The notes under the pieces were generated by a model. The model was not told where the DNA came from and made no database searches. It saw only the letters and a list, made by a program, of their open reading frames with translations. DNA of 64,000 nt from Arachidicoccus sp. BS20 (GTDB taxonomy: Bacteria; Bacteroidota; Bacteroidia; Chitinophagales; Chitinophagaceae): positions 2,107,029-2,171,028 of the forward strand of contig NZ_CP015971.1 in the NCBI RefSeq assembly GCF_001659705.1, in the 5' to 3' direction. This document shows positions 1 through 8,002 of this stretch, in pieces (the first letter of the stretch is position 1; each line of letters opens with the position of its first letter). The position numbers were made by a program, and so were the translations under genes.

Positions 1-801
1 CAAGCGCGAAAAATGATACAACAAAATGGAAGTCTTTCCATAATTGGGTGCAATTTCCAATGGTTTTTGAATATAATCTCCGTTTTTAATCACTTGTTCA
101 ATCAGTTTCAAAGAAGCGGAATCGGCGTGCGTCCAAGCCAGATTATAGGTCTGTACAAATGTGAGAATATTGCACAAAACAGCCGCATCAAAAACCACAG
201 GAAATTTCTTTCCAAACCAGGTGGAATATGCATTGTAACTACGGTATTTTTTGTCGGCAGATTTTATTTTCTTATTCGGAAAGTGGATAAACTGCTGCAT
301 CATTTGATGCAATGCTTCGGCAGAATCATTTGTATTAACCAATTGTTCGAGTGCGGTATCGTCCATATCGTCAGGAACATTTCCATCTTTTTTAATCAAC
401 GGAATCCACCACGATAAAGGAAATCTGTATGCTGAATCGCGCAGCCAAAAATTATAGCTGCCTCTTGATTTATTCAGAAACCTCGGATAAATTTTTGCAG
501 AACGCGCGAGCAAAGTGTCCACCAAAATTTGTTGTTCTTTATCTAATTTAGGTCTTAATTTTTTCAGCGTTACATCAATCACAAGGTTGTAAAAAATATT
601 AATATCGCCTTTCCTTATTGTGCAACGCTGCTTGTTATTAATGTATGTAGGATAGCTTCCGGAAAGAAAAAGTTTGTCTTGCTTTACCTGTAAAGATGCA
701 ATTCGCTTTAAAACGAAACCAGTTGTTATAGAATCTGCTTGTGCGTGTGCTACATATACAAACAAAAAAACGCAGCATAGCAGTAAACATTTTTTTGGCA
801 T
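1..801 (-). CDS. Secreted protein of unknown function, C-terminal part outside the window
   Basis: An open frame of exactly 267 codons runs from an ATG at 801 leftwards to the window edge without a stop, so the protein is incomplete at its C-terminus. It starts MPKKCLLLCCVFLFVYVAHA, a clear Sec signal peptide with likely cleavage after AHA. The mature part is rich in aromatic residues and helices, and includes PDDMDDTA near residue 140, a pattern that recalls the acidic DxDDTA stretch of alpha/alpha-toroid enzymes such as terpene cyclases, but I cannot confirm that fold. It lies downstream of the SurA-like foldase gene and is separated from it by a terminator, so it probably has its own promoter in 802-830. 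Function not recognised; that it is a real gene is well supported. Confidence 0.72.
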   Translation of the reverse strand, partial: MPKKCLLLCCVFLFVYVAHAQADSITTGFVLKRIASLQVKQDKLFLSGSYPTYINNKQRCTIRKGDINIFYNLVIDVTLKKLRPKLDKEQQILVDTLLARSAKIYPRFLNKSRGSYNFWLRDSAYRFPLSWWIPLIKKDGNVPDDMDDTALEQLVNTNDSAEALHQMMQQFIHFPNKKIKSADKKYRSYNAYSTWFGKKFPVVFDAAVLCNILTFVQTYNLAWTHADSASLKLIEQVIKNGDYIQKPLEIAPNYGKTSILLYHFSRL

Positions 802-826
802 ATAAGGGCGTTTAAGTAATAAACGC

Positions 827-860
827 AAAAAAAACCGGACATATTATATCCGGCTTTTTT
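827..860 (-). terminator. Intrinsic terminator of the SurA-like foldase gene
   Basis: Arms CCGGA (835-839) and TCCGG (848-852) enclose a short AT loop. Read on the minus strand the stem is followed by an eight-base T run (827-834). It starts 23 bases beyond the stop of the foldase gene at 883, the right place for its terminator. Confidence 0.75.
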
Positions 861-882
861 AATCTGTATAATTACGACTTTA

Positions 883-2304
883 TTATCGAATTTTGGTGGA
901 AGAAAAATGCTCCACGCGCTCGTTGGAATTTTGCACCCATTTTGCTATCTCGGTACAATGGGAATAAGCCGGATCTAACCTGATATAAAAATCCTGCATA
1001 TGATTGGTAAGCCAATCTTCTGTTACTCTTTGCTTTTTTTGCATCAAAGCCTGCTCCTGGATTTCTATATAATCATCATTCAGATTTTCCCTGTGCGGTT
1101 TGGTGCGCGTTTGCAGATAAATAATGCGTACAGCCTGCCGTTGTGTTGATGGGTCGGTAAATATTTGCGGAGCAGAATATTCGCCGGGGTTCAATGTTCC
1201 TATGACCTTCTCCACATCTTTGTCCAACAACTGGTCAATGGTAAATGGCGATATGGGATTATTGGGATATCCTCCGGTAATAGCGCCTGCATTATACTTG
1301 GCATTTTTATCTTCATTGTACATATTGAACGCCACGGCAAAGTCTAATTTTTTATCCGTCAACAGACCGCGTAAGCTGTCCATGCGCTTAATACATTCAT
1401 CAATTTCTACCTGTGTTACCGGTGGTTTTTTAAGAATGTGGCGAATGGTTGCAGTGTTGCCGACACGACTTACCATTTGAATAATGTGATAACCGAACTG
1501 TGTTTTTATGACCGGCGAAATCTGCCCTTCGCGCAAGCGAAAAACCGCATTAAAAAAATCAGGGTCGAGGGTGCCTTTATCGTCAATTCTGTTAATTGTC
1601 ATCAAGCCGCCGTTTTGTTTTACCGATGGGTCTTCCGAATAAATTCTCGCTAAATCAGCAAAGTTGGCTTTACCACTCTCCACCTGTTTTTTCCAGTCTT
1701 CCAACTGACCTTTTATAAAATTGACCACATCGTTGTTCGGAATCGGATACATTACAATTTGACTGGCTGTGTACTGACTTTCAAAATATTTAAGACTGTC
1801 TTTAGGAATCGCATTGAAATATGCCCTTACTTCTTCCGGGCTAACAGTTACATTCTGTGTGATTTTCGCTTGTTCCTGACCCGCCAGAATTTGGTTTTTC
1901 ATATCCTGCCATGTGCTTTGACGAAACTGGTCTATGGTCATACCAAATACTTGTTCTGCTTTCTCACGACTACCATAATATTGGATGAAATAATTGACTC
2001 TGCGCTGAAATTCACTCTCTATCTGGTCATCATCCACGGGAAGTGAATCGACTGTTTTTGCCTGAATTGCCAAGGCTTTTTGAATAATCTGATATTTCAG
2101 CAATTCACAATCGGCAACATTCTGATTACCTGCTGCTCTTTGTTGCAAAAGGTCTCCGTCCAACTCGGATTTTAAAATAATATCGCTGCCTATCTGCCCG
2201 ATAATTTTATCCGCAACTACTTTGGATGTATCTTGTTGCTTTTGTCCAAATACAGTAACCATCAGTATTGTTGCCATGCAAAGCAGTAAACTCTTTTTCG
2301 TCAT
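883..2304 (-). CDS. SurA-like periplasmic peptidylprolyl isomerase
   Basis: A 473-residue exported foldase that should escort outer-membrane proteins across the periplasm and isomerise prolyl bonds. The start is placed at the ATG at 2304 (MTKKSLLLCMATILMV...FGQ), which gives a clean signal peptide; an in-frame ATG 14 codons upstream would put polar residues before it. A SurA-type N-terminal chaperone region (about residues 30-165) is followed by a parvulin domain at about 178-280, with FADLARIYSEDPS, GGLM and GYHIIQ typical of the family, and a second, more divergent parvulin-like region at about 286-400. This is the SurA layout of N-domain plus two parvulin repeats. It lies 176 bases after infB and ends at a terminator. 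A second foldase of the PpiD type is encoded at 55135-57243. Family call is firm; the exact orthologue name is not. Confidence 0.88.
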   Translation of the reverse strand: MTKKSLLLCMATILMVTVFGQKQQDTSKVVADKIIGQIGSDIILKSELDGDLLQQRAAGNQNVADCELLKYQIIQKALAIQAKTVDSLPVDDDQIESEFQRRVNYFIQYYGSREKAEQVFGMTIDQFRQSTWQDMKNQILAGQEQAKITQNVTVSPEEVRAYFNAIPKDSLKYFESQYTASQIVMYPIPNNDVVNFIKGQLEDWKKQVESGKANFADLARIYSEDPSVKQNGGLMTINRIDDKGTLDPDFFNAVFRLREGQISPVIKTQFGYHIIQMVSRVGNTATIRHILKKPPVTQVEIDECIKRMDSLRGLLTDKKLDFAVAFNMYNEDKNAKYNAGAITGGYPNNPISPFTIDQLLDKDVEKVIGTLNPGEYSAPQIFTDPSTQRQAVRIIYLQTRTKPHRENLNDDYIEIQEQALMQKKQRVTEDWLTNHMQDFYIRLDPAYSHCTEIAKWVQNSNERVEHFSSTKIR

Positions 2305-2417
2305 GCTGTAAACATTATTGTATTGTGCTGCTGCACATAATTTCAAAAGTAAGTATTTGGAAATAGTTTCCGTTATTCTTAATTCAATTTAACAAAATAA
2401 ATTCTTTCAATATAATC

Positions 2418-2456
2418 AAAAGGCTAAACTGTACATACCGGATGAACAATTTAGCC
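2418..2456 (-). terminator. Probable terminator after infB
   Basis: Arms GGCTAAACTG (2422-2431) and CAATTTAGCC (2447-2456) pair with one mismatch around a 15-base loop. On the minus strand the stem is followed by only four T residues, so termination may be partial. It is 25 bases past the infB stop and before the foldase gene. Confidence 0.5.
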
Positions 2457-2480
2457 AATGATTTTTTATAAAAACAGAAT

Positions 2481-5400
2481 TTAAAGTGTACGTTTTATTT
2501 CTTCCTGCTCGTAAGCAACGATGTTGTCGCCCACCTGGATATCGGTAAAGTTTTTAAGCGTTAATCCGCATTCATAACCTTGAGCCACTTCTTTTACATC
2601 GTCTTTAAAACGCTTCAGACTGCCGAATTCCGCATAAGCTCCTTCTGTTCGCGGATATATCAAAATACCGTCGCGGAACAAGCGAATCTTATGCTCACGC
2701 TTAACTTTTCCTTCCAGCACATAACAGCCGGCAACAGTTGCTTTATCAAATTTATATACTTCACGTATTTCAACCGTAGCCACTTCTTTTTCCTGAACTT
2801 TCGGTTCAAGCATTCCTTCCATCGCGCTCTTAACCTCTTCAATCGCATTGTAGATGATGGAATAGCTTTTAATTTCAACTCCTTCGGTATCGGCAAGTCT
2901 TGCAGCCTGTGAAGATGCACGTACATTAAATCCAAGAATAATGGCGTCGGAGGCTGTTGCCAACAGTACGTCGCTCTCGGAAATTTGTCCTACGGCTTTA
3001 TGCACTACACTTACTACAATTTCCTCGGTAGAAAGTTTTTGCAAAGAATCACTCAATGCTTCTACAGAACCGTCCACATCGCCTTTGATGATAATGTTTA
3101 GTTGCTTGAAGTTGCCCAATGCCAAACGGCGACCGATTTCGTCCAACGTGATATGTTTACGTGTACGAAGTCCTTGCTCACGCAAAATCTGAGCGCGCTT
3201 GTTAGCAATTTCTTTAGCTTCCGATTCGTCGGCATATACGCGAATTTTTTCGCCGGCTTGCGGTGCGCCGTTCAACCCGAGCACCTGTACCGGAATTGAC
3301 GGACCCGCTTCATTGATACGCTGGTTTAATTCGTTGAACATGGCTTTCATTCTCCCGAAATACTGACCTGCGACCACCAAATCGCCCTGGTGCAATGTTC
3401 CGTTTTGAACCAAAATTGTTGCCACATAACCGCGACCCTTATCCAAAGAGGCTTCTACAACAGAACCAACAGCTTCCCTGTCGGGATTGGCTTTCAATTC
3501 AAGCACTTCTGCTTCCAGCAATATTTTTTCCAGCAAAGCATCTACGTTCAAGCCTTGCTTTGCAGATATTTCCTGACTTTGGAATTTGCCGCCCCACTCT
3601 TCCACAAGAATATTCATCTGTGAAAGCTGTTCGTATATTTTTTGTGGGTTTGCTCCGTCTTTATCAATTTTATTGATAGCAAAAATCATTGGTACGCCTG
3701 CCGCCTGCGCATGACTGATGGCTTCTTTTGTCTGCGGCATCACAGCGTCGTCCGCAGCTACTACGATTACAGCAATATCCGTAACTTTTGCACCGCGTGC
3801 ACGCATCGCCGTGAACGCTTCGTGTCCGGGCGTATCAAGGAATGTAATTTTCTTGCCTTCGCCTACATTTACCACATAGGCGCCGATGTGCTGCGTAATG
3901 CCGCCGGCTTCGCCGCTGGCTACTTTTGTACGGCGAATATAGTCGAGCAACGATGTTTTACCGTGGTCAACGTGTCCCATAATCGTAACAATGGGATGCC
4001 GTGGTTTTAAATCTTCTTCGTTGTCAATTATATCTTCCGCATCATCGTCTTCTGCATCGTCCAGACCAATAAATTCTACTTCAAAACCAAATTCTTCAGC
4101 AACGAGTTCAATGACTTCTGCATCTAATCTTTGGTTAATGGAAACCATAATGCCGAGTCCCATACATTTGCTGATAACATCGGCAAAGCTTACGTCCATT
4201 AAATTGGCAAGTTCACTTACGGTAATAAATTCCGTTACCTGTAATTTGCTGTCCTGTTTTTCCAAAGCTTCCATTGCTTCTGCCATTTCCTGACGTTTTT
4301 CACGACGGCGGTTGGCTTTAATTTTGGAAGATTTTGAACCGGAAGAACCACCTGCAAGTTTAGCCTGTGTTTCGCGGATTTTATCTTGAATACGTTTCTG
4401 GTCAATTTCGCTTTGTCCTTCAGCTGCAAAACGGTTGCCGCCGCGAGCCGGTTGTGGTCTGCCGCCATGATGACGGTTGTCGCCGCCGTGTTGCGGACGT
4501 TGCCCTGCGCCGCCGGAACGACCGCCTTGCTGAAAGCCATTGTTGTCGCGTGAGAAAGGACGCCCGTGGGATGAATCGGAATTTCGATTATCCCCGCTAC
4601 CCGGAATATTTCTTTTGTTTTCAATAGGAATGCGCTTGCGCTTACGTCCACTGTCTTTTGATGTTTTTGGGCGTGTATCGCTATCTATGGGAAGTTCTAT
4701 TTTTCCAAGAATTTTTGGTCCTTCCAGCTTCGCTGCACGGATATTTTCAATTACCGGTGCCTCTACGACTTCCGGCGTTTTTTCTTCTTTAACCGTTATT
4801 ACAATCTTCTTCTCTTCTTTCGGCTTAACAGGAATTTCAGGCTGTTTTTCTTTTTTCTCTGCTTTTACAACAGGTGCCGGAACTTCTGCTTTTTTAGGTT
4901 TTACGGTCTTCTTAGGACGAGTGGAAGAATCTATTGCCGATAAATCAATTTTATTAAGAATTTTTGGTCCCTCGATTTCCGGTGCTTCTATTTTCAGCGT
5001 TTTATTGTCTGAACTATCTGACTGCGGCTCTGCGGGCAATTCTTTGCTTTCTTCAACAATCTTTTCTTCAATTTTTTCAACAACTTCAGGAATAGTTTCT
5101 TCCCGGGGAACAATAACCGGCAATTCCTCTATAACTGCAGCCGGCTCTTCCGGTATTTCTTCTTTTACTTCTGGAATATTTACAGGTGGCGCTTCTACGA
5201 CTGCCGGTTCCTGTACTTCCTCAACCACAACAGCCTCAGTTTCTTTTCTTTTTTTCTCCGCCTGCTGCGCGCCTGCACTTTTGGGAATTTCTATTTTATC
5301 GGCTTTATCTTTCGCCAGTTTATCACTTTGAAACTCTCGCTGAAGGGCATAGTACTGCTCTTCCGACAATTTTGCCGTAGGCTTTAGTTCATCTTTGTTA

Positions 5401-5495
5401 AATCCTTTGCTTTCAAGAAACTCAACGAGCGTATCCTGCCCGATATTAAATTCCTTGGCAGCAGCCAACAACCTTGGTAATTTCAATTCTGCCAT
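2481..5495 (-). CDS. infB: Translation initiation factor IF-2
   Basis: A 1004-residue GTPase that places initiator fMet-tRNA on the 30S subunit and promotes 70S joining in the cytoplasm. The N-terminal IF2 helical domain (about 1-55) is followed by a very long low-complexity linker (about 60-420) rich in E, K, P and V, with two diverged copies of an EGPKIL...KI(D/E)L...TRPK unit and a Gly/Arg/His/Gln-rich stretch at about 310-355. The G domain starts with GHVDHGKTS near residue 505, followed by DTPGHE and NKID; domains II-IV complete the protein. The C-terminus ends EQEEIKRTL. It is longer than the E. coli protein (890 residues) because of the linker. It follows nusA by 53 bases in the conserved rimP-nusA-infB operon. 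Confidence 0.98.
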   Translation of the reverse strand: MAELKLPRLLAAAKEFNIGQDTLVEFLESKGFNKDELKPTAKLSEEQYYALQREFQSDKLAKDKADKIEIPKSAGAQQAEKKRKETEAVVVEEVQEPAVVEAPPVNIPEVKEEIPEEPAAVIEELPVIVPREETIPEVVEKIEEKIVEESKELPAEPQSDSSDNKTLKIEAPEIEGPKILNKIDLSAIDSSTRPKKTVKPKKAEVPAPVVKAEKKEKQPEIPVKPKEEKKIVITVKEEKTPEVVEAPVIENIRAAKLEGPKILGKIELPIDSDTRPKTSKDSGRKRKRIPIENKRNIPGSGDNRNSDSSHGRPFSRDNNGFQQGGRSGGAGQRPQHGGDNRHHGGRPQPARGGNRFAAEGQSEIDQKRIQDKIRETQAKLAGGSSGSKSSKIKANRRREKRQEMAEAMEALEKQDSKLQVTEFITVSELANLMDVSFADVISKCMGLGIMVSINQRLDAEVIELVAEEFGFEVEFIGLDDAEDDDAEDIIDNEEDLKPRHPIVTIMGHVDHGKTSLLDYIRRTKVASGEAGGITQHIGAYVVNVGEGKKITFLDTPGHEAFTAMRARGAKVTDIAVIVVAADDAVMPQTKEAISHAQAAGVPMIFAINKIDKDGANPQKIYEQLSQMNILVEEWGGKFQSQEISAKQGLNVDALLEKILLEAEVLELKANPDREAVGSVVEASLDKGRGYVATILVQNGTLHQGDLVVAGQYFGRMKAMFNELNQRINEAGPSIPVQVLGLNGAPQAGEKIRVYADESEAKEIANKRAQILREQGLRTRKHITLDEIGRRLALGNFKQLNIIIKGDVDGSVEALSDSLQKLSTEEIVVSVVHKAVGQISESDVLLATASDAIILGFNVRASSQAARLADTEGVEIKSYSIIYNAIEEVKSAMEGMLEPKVQEKEVATVEIREVYKFDKATVAGCYVLEGKVKREHKIRLFRDGILIYPRTEGAYAEFGSLKRFKDDVKEVAQGYECGLTLKNFTDIQVGDNIVAYEQEEIKRTL

Positions 5496-5548
5496 ATCTT
5501 TTTTTAGTGGTAAGAAACTTCAGCCTTTTGTTTAATGAAGTGTTGCTC

Positions 5549-6796
5549 TTACTCTTTTTCAAATTCTTCTTCGAGAATGCGCCTGATGTCCGCGATGGTT
5601 TCTTTTTCCAAATCGGTTCTGCGTTCCAGTTCCTGCGGACTCAATGCCAATACACTGCGCGCTGTGTCGCATCCTACACGTTTCAATTCATCGATAATCC
5701 ATTGGTCGATTTCATCGCTGAATTCTTCCAAATCAATATCAAATTCTTCTGTGGCGTCATCATCTTCACGGAAGACATCAATATTGTAGCCAGTAAGTTC
5801 ACAAGCCAATTTGATATTCACACCGCGGCGACCGATTGCCAATGACACCTGGTCTTGCGGAAGAAATACTTCGGCGTATTTCTTCTCATTGTCCAACTCC
5901 ATAAAGCTAATTTTTGCGGGCGTAAGCGAGCGCTGAATCAGCAATTGAATATTATTGGTATAATTGATAACGTCAATATTTTCATTTTTCAACTCACGTA
6001 CAATACCGTGAATGCGGCTTCCTTTCATGCCCACACAAGCGCCTACGGGATCAATTCTGTCATCGTAACTTTCTACGGCAACTTTTGCGCGTTCGCCCGG
6101 CTCGCGCACGATTTTTTTAATCGTAATCAAACCTTCTGCAATTTCAGGCACTTCCATTTCCAATAATTTTTCAAGAAATAATGGATTTGTACGGCTGAGA
6201 ATAATGACCGGCGTATTGTTTTTTACATCTACGCGGCTAATGATAGCGCGGATGTTTTCGCCTTTTTTGAAAAAATCCTGCGGTATTTGTTCTGATTTTG
6301 GAAGAATGAGTTCATTACCATCATCGTCCAACAACAATACCTCTTTGCGCCAAACCTGATATACTTCCGCAGTAATTAATTCCCCGAGACGTTCTTCGTA
6401 TTTTTGTACCAATACATTTTTCTTCAAATCGCCGATGCGGCTCGCAAGCGTTTGCTTGGCAGCCAAAATAGCGCGGCGACCAAAGTCGAATAAATCAAGC
6501 GACTCAATCAATTCTTCGCCTACTTCAAAATCGGGTTCAATTTTAATAGCTTCGCTGTAAGCAATTTCCGCCAAAGGGTCTTCCACTTCGCCATCTTCCA
6601 CAATCATTCTTCGTCTGAAAATTTCAAGGTCGCCTTGTTCGGCGTTTACGATTACGTCGAAATTTTCGTCGCTTCCATACTTTTTGCGAAGCAGTGTTCG
6701 GAACACATCTTCCACCACTTTCATCATCGTAGGACGGTCTATATTTTCCGCGTCTTTAAACTCCTGAAATGCTTCAATCAGATTGATACTTGCCAT
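5549..6796 (-). CDS. nusA: Transcription termination/antitermination factor NusA
   Basis: A 415-residue RNA-polymerase-binding protein that modulates pausing, termination and antitermination. It shows the N-terminal polymerase-binding domain (1-130), an S1 domain (about 135-200, with FKKGENIRAIISRVD), and two KH domains, including GACVGMKGSRI and AIGRRGVNIKLA. A short acidic C-terminal region with a helix-hairpin-helix-like end (RRTDLEKETIADIRRIL) replaces the long repeats of the E. coli protein. It lies between rimP (37 bases upstream) and infB (53 bases downstream); all three are probably co-transcribed from the rimP leader. Confidence 0.97.
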   Translation of the reverse strand: MASINLIEAFQEFKDAENIDRPTMMKVVEDVFRTLLRKKYGSDENFDVIVNAEQGDLEIFRRRMIVEDGEVEDPLAEIAYSEAIKIEPDFEVGEELIESLDLFDFGRRAILAAKQTLASRIGDLKKNVLVQKYEERLGELITAEVYQVWRKEVLLLDDDGNELILPKSEQIPQDFFKKGENIRAIISRVDVKNNTPVIILSRTNPLFLEKLLEMEVPEIAEGLITIKKIVREPGERAKVAVESYDDRIDPVGACVGMKGSRIHGIVRELKNENIDVINYTNNIQLLIQRSLTPAKISFMELDNEKKYAEVFLPQDQVSLAIGRRGVNIKLACELTGYNIDVFREDDDATEEFDIDLEEFSDEIDQWIIDELKRVGCDTARSVLALSPQELERRTDLEKETIADIRRILEEEFEKE

Positions 6797-6833
6797 ATAT
6801 TAACCATTTTCGCAGCGCCTTTTCTGCCGCTTT

Positions 6834-7304
6834 TTAAAACTGAATTTGTACAATTGTTGTTTTTATATTCACAAACGGCAAATCTGCCTCTTGCGTTACA
6901 GTCTTTTTGCCTTTTCCTATTTTTTGTTCTATTATAATTCCGCTTTCGGAAACTTCTTTTAAAATGCCTTGCTTCTTTATATCATCGGTCAAAGTTACTT
7001 CAACCAAACGACCGGTATTTTTTTTGTACTGCCGAATATTTTTCAACGGTTCGTCAATACCGGGCGAAGAAACTTCGAGCGAAAAATCGCCGTCGGGATA
7101 CCAGCCTTTTTCCTCAATCATTTTGCGCAAAGCCCTGTTGAACTTGATGCATTGGTCAATATTGATGCCTTTGTCTCCATCGAGATATACTTTAAAATTG
7201 TTGGTAGGCTTTACCTTAAAACCGACTTTGAAAAATTCGGTTTCGGACGATAATATTTCGTCCAACATTTGCTCTATTTCCGCCGCTTTATCGTGAACAG
7301 ACAT
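6834..7304 (-). CDS. rimP: Ribosome maturation factor RimP
   Basis: A 156-residue protein needed for maturation of the 30S subunit. The N-terminal alpha/beta domain contains CIKFNRALRKMIEE and FSLEVSSPGIDEPL, the latter being the RimP signature; the C-terminal SH3-like domain (about 85-156) contains GRLVEVTL and GKGKKTV. It is the first gene of the rimP-nusA-infB operon. The start at 7304 is preceded by an AT-rich leader and a strong hairpin at 7326-7353, described separately. Confidence 0.96.
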   Translation of the reverse strand: MSVHDKAAEIEQMLDEILSSETEFFKVGFKVKPTNNFKVYLDGDKGINIDQCIKFNRALRKMIEEKGWYPDGDFSLEVSSPGIDEPLKNIRQYKKNTGRLVEVTLTDDIKKQGILKEVSESGIIIEQKIGKGKKTVTQEADLPFVNIKTTIVQIQF

Positions 7305-7325
7305 AAAAAATTTGTTTGAAAATAA

Positions 7326-7353
7326 GAGAAGGGAACGCCGCCGTTCCCTTCTC
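7326..7353 (-). promoter_or_regulatory. Perfect 12-bp hairpin in the rimP leader
   Basis: GAGAAGGGAACG (7326-7337) and its exact complement (7342-7353) flank a four-base loop, 22 bases before the rimP start codon. In the transcript the stem is followed by the U-rich TTATTTTC, so it could act as an attenuator of the rimP-nusA-infB operon, as a processing site, or as a block to translation. The hairpin is seen; the role is inference. Confidence 0.6.
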
Positions 7354-7501
7354 CTGCCTCACTTTCCGGTGCAAAATTAGTAAAAGCAATTGTTCTTACC
7401 AAAATTAGATTAAGGAAATTAAAGATTTGGTAAAGCATCCCATTCAACGTTGTTATGATTTCATTATAGACAAAATCAATGTACAGAAAATCTTTTTGCC
7501 A

Positions 7502-7509
7502 TACCTTTG
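7502..7509 (+). promoter_or_regulatory. Bacteroidota-type -7 element before ccmE
   Basis: TACCTTTG matches the TAnnTTTG consensus of Bacteroidota primary-sigma promoters, 42 bases before the ccmE start. I see no good TTTG -33 element at the usual distance, so confidence is moderate. Confidence 0.5.
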
Positions 7510-7551
7510 CGACACTATTTACTTGAACATCTTTTTAATACTCCTTTACGA

Positions 7552-7971
7552 ATGAAAAAACTGCATATAGTTGCGTTGGTTGTGATAGCTGCAGTAATCG
7601 CTTTACTGATTAGTCAATTAGGTACATTTTCGACTTACGAAACCATTGCTTCGGCAAAAACTAAAATTGGTAAAACCGTTACCGTGATTGCAAAACTTGA
7701 TAAGCAAACTTTGCAATACGACCCGATTAAAAATCCGAATTATCTGACATTTGACGTAACAGACACGCTCGGCAACACGATGAAGGTGGCGTATTATTAT
7801 GAAAAACCGCAGGATATGGAAAAGAGCGAACGCATTGTGCTGAAAGGCAAAATGGACAACAACGGCATTTTTCAAATCAAAGACCAAAGCGGCATTTTAC
7901 TGAAATGCCCGTCGAAATACAAAGACAATCCGAACGCGCTCAAAGATGAAGACTTGCGCGCATCGCTGTAA
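7552..7971 (+). CDS. ccmE: Cytochrome c maturation haem chaperone CcmE, cysteine type
   Basis: A 139-residue membrane-anchored, periplasm-facing haem carrier that hands haem to the CcmF-type lyase. The start is the ATG at 7552 (MKKLHIVALV), which gives an N-terminal membrane anchor (about residues 3-24); a start further upstream would add non-family residues. The beta-barrel domain (about 30-115) follows. Where most proteobacterial CcmE proteins carry HxxxY for covalent haem binding, this one reads LLKCPSKYKD, that is CxxxY. The change places it with the cysteine-type CcmE proteins known from Desulfovibrio and some archaea. The haem lyase gene follows 31 bases downstream, which supports the function. 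Confidence 0.88.
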   Translation: MKKLHIVALVVIAAVIALLISQLGTFSTYETIASAKTKIGKTVTVIAKLDKQTLQYDPIKNPNYLTFDVTDTLGNTMKVAYYYEKPQDMEKSERIVLKGKMDNNGIFQIKDQSGILLKCPSKYKDNPNALKDEDLRASL

Positions 7972-8002
7972 TTCTATCTTCTGATTTTCTATTTTTTTCA
8001 AT

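Noticed and set aside
4540..5331. A 263-codon open frame on the plus strand opposite the infB linker
   Set aside because: It mirrors the low-complexity E/K/P-rich linker, giving a serine/threonine/phenylalanine-rich product with no domain; infB is certain on the other strand.
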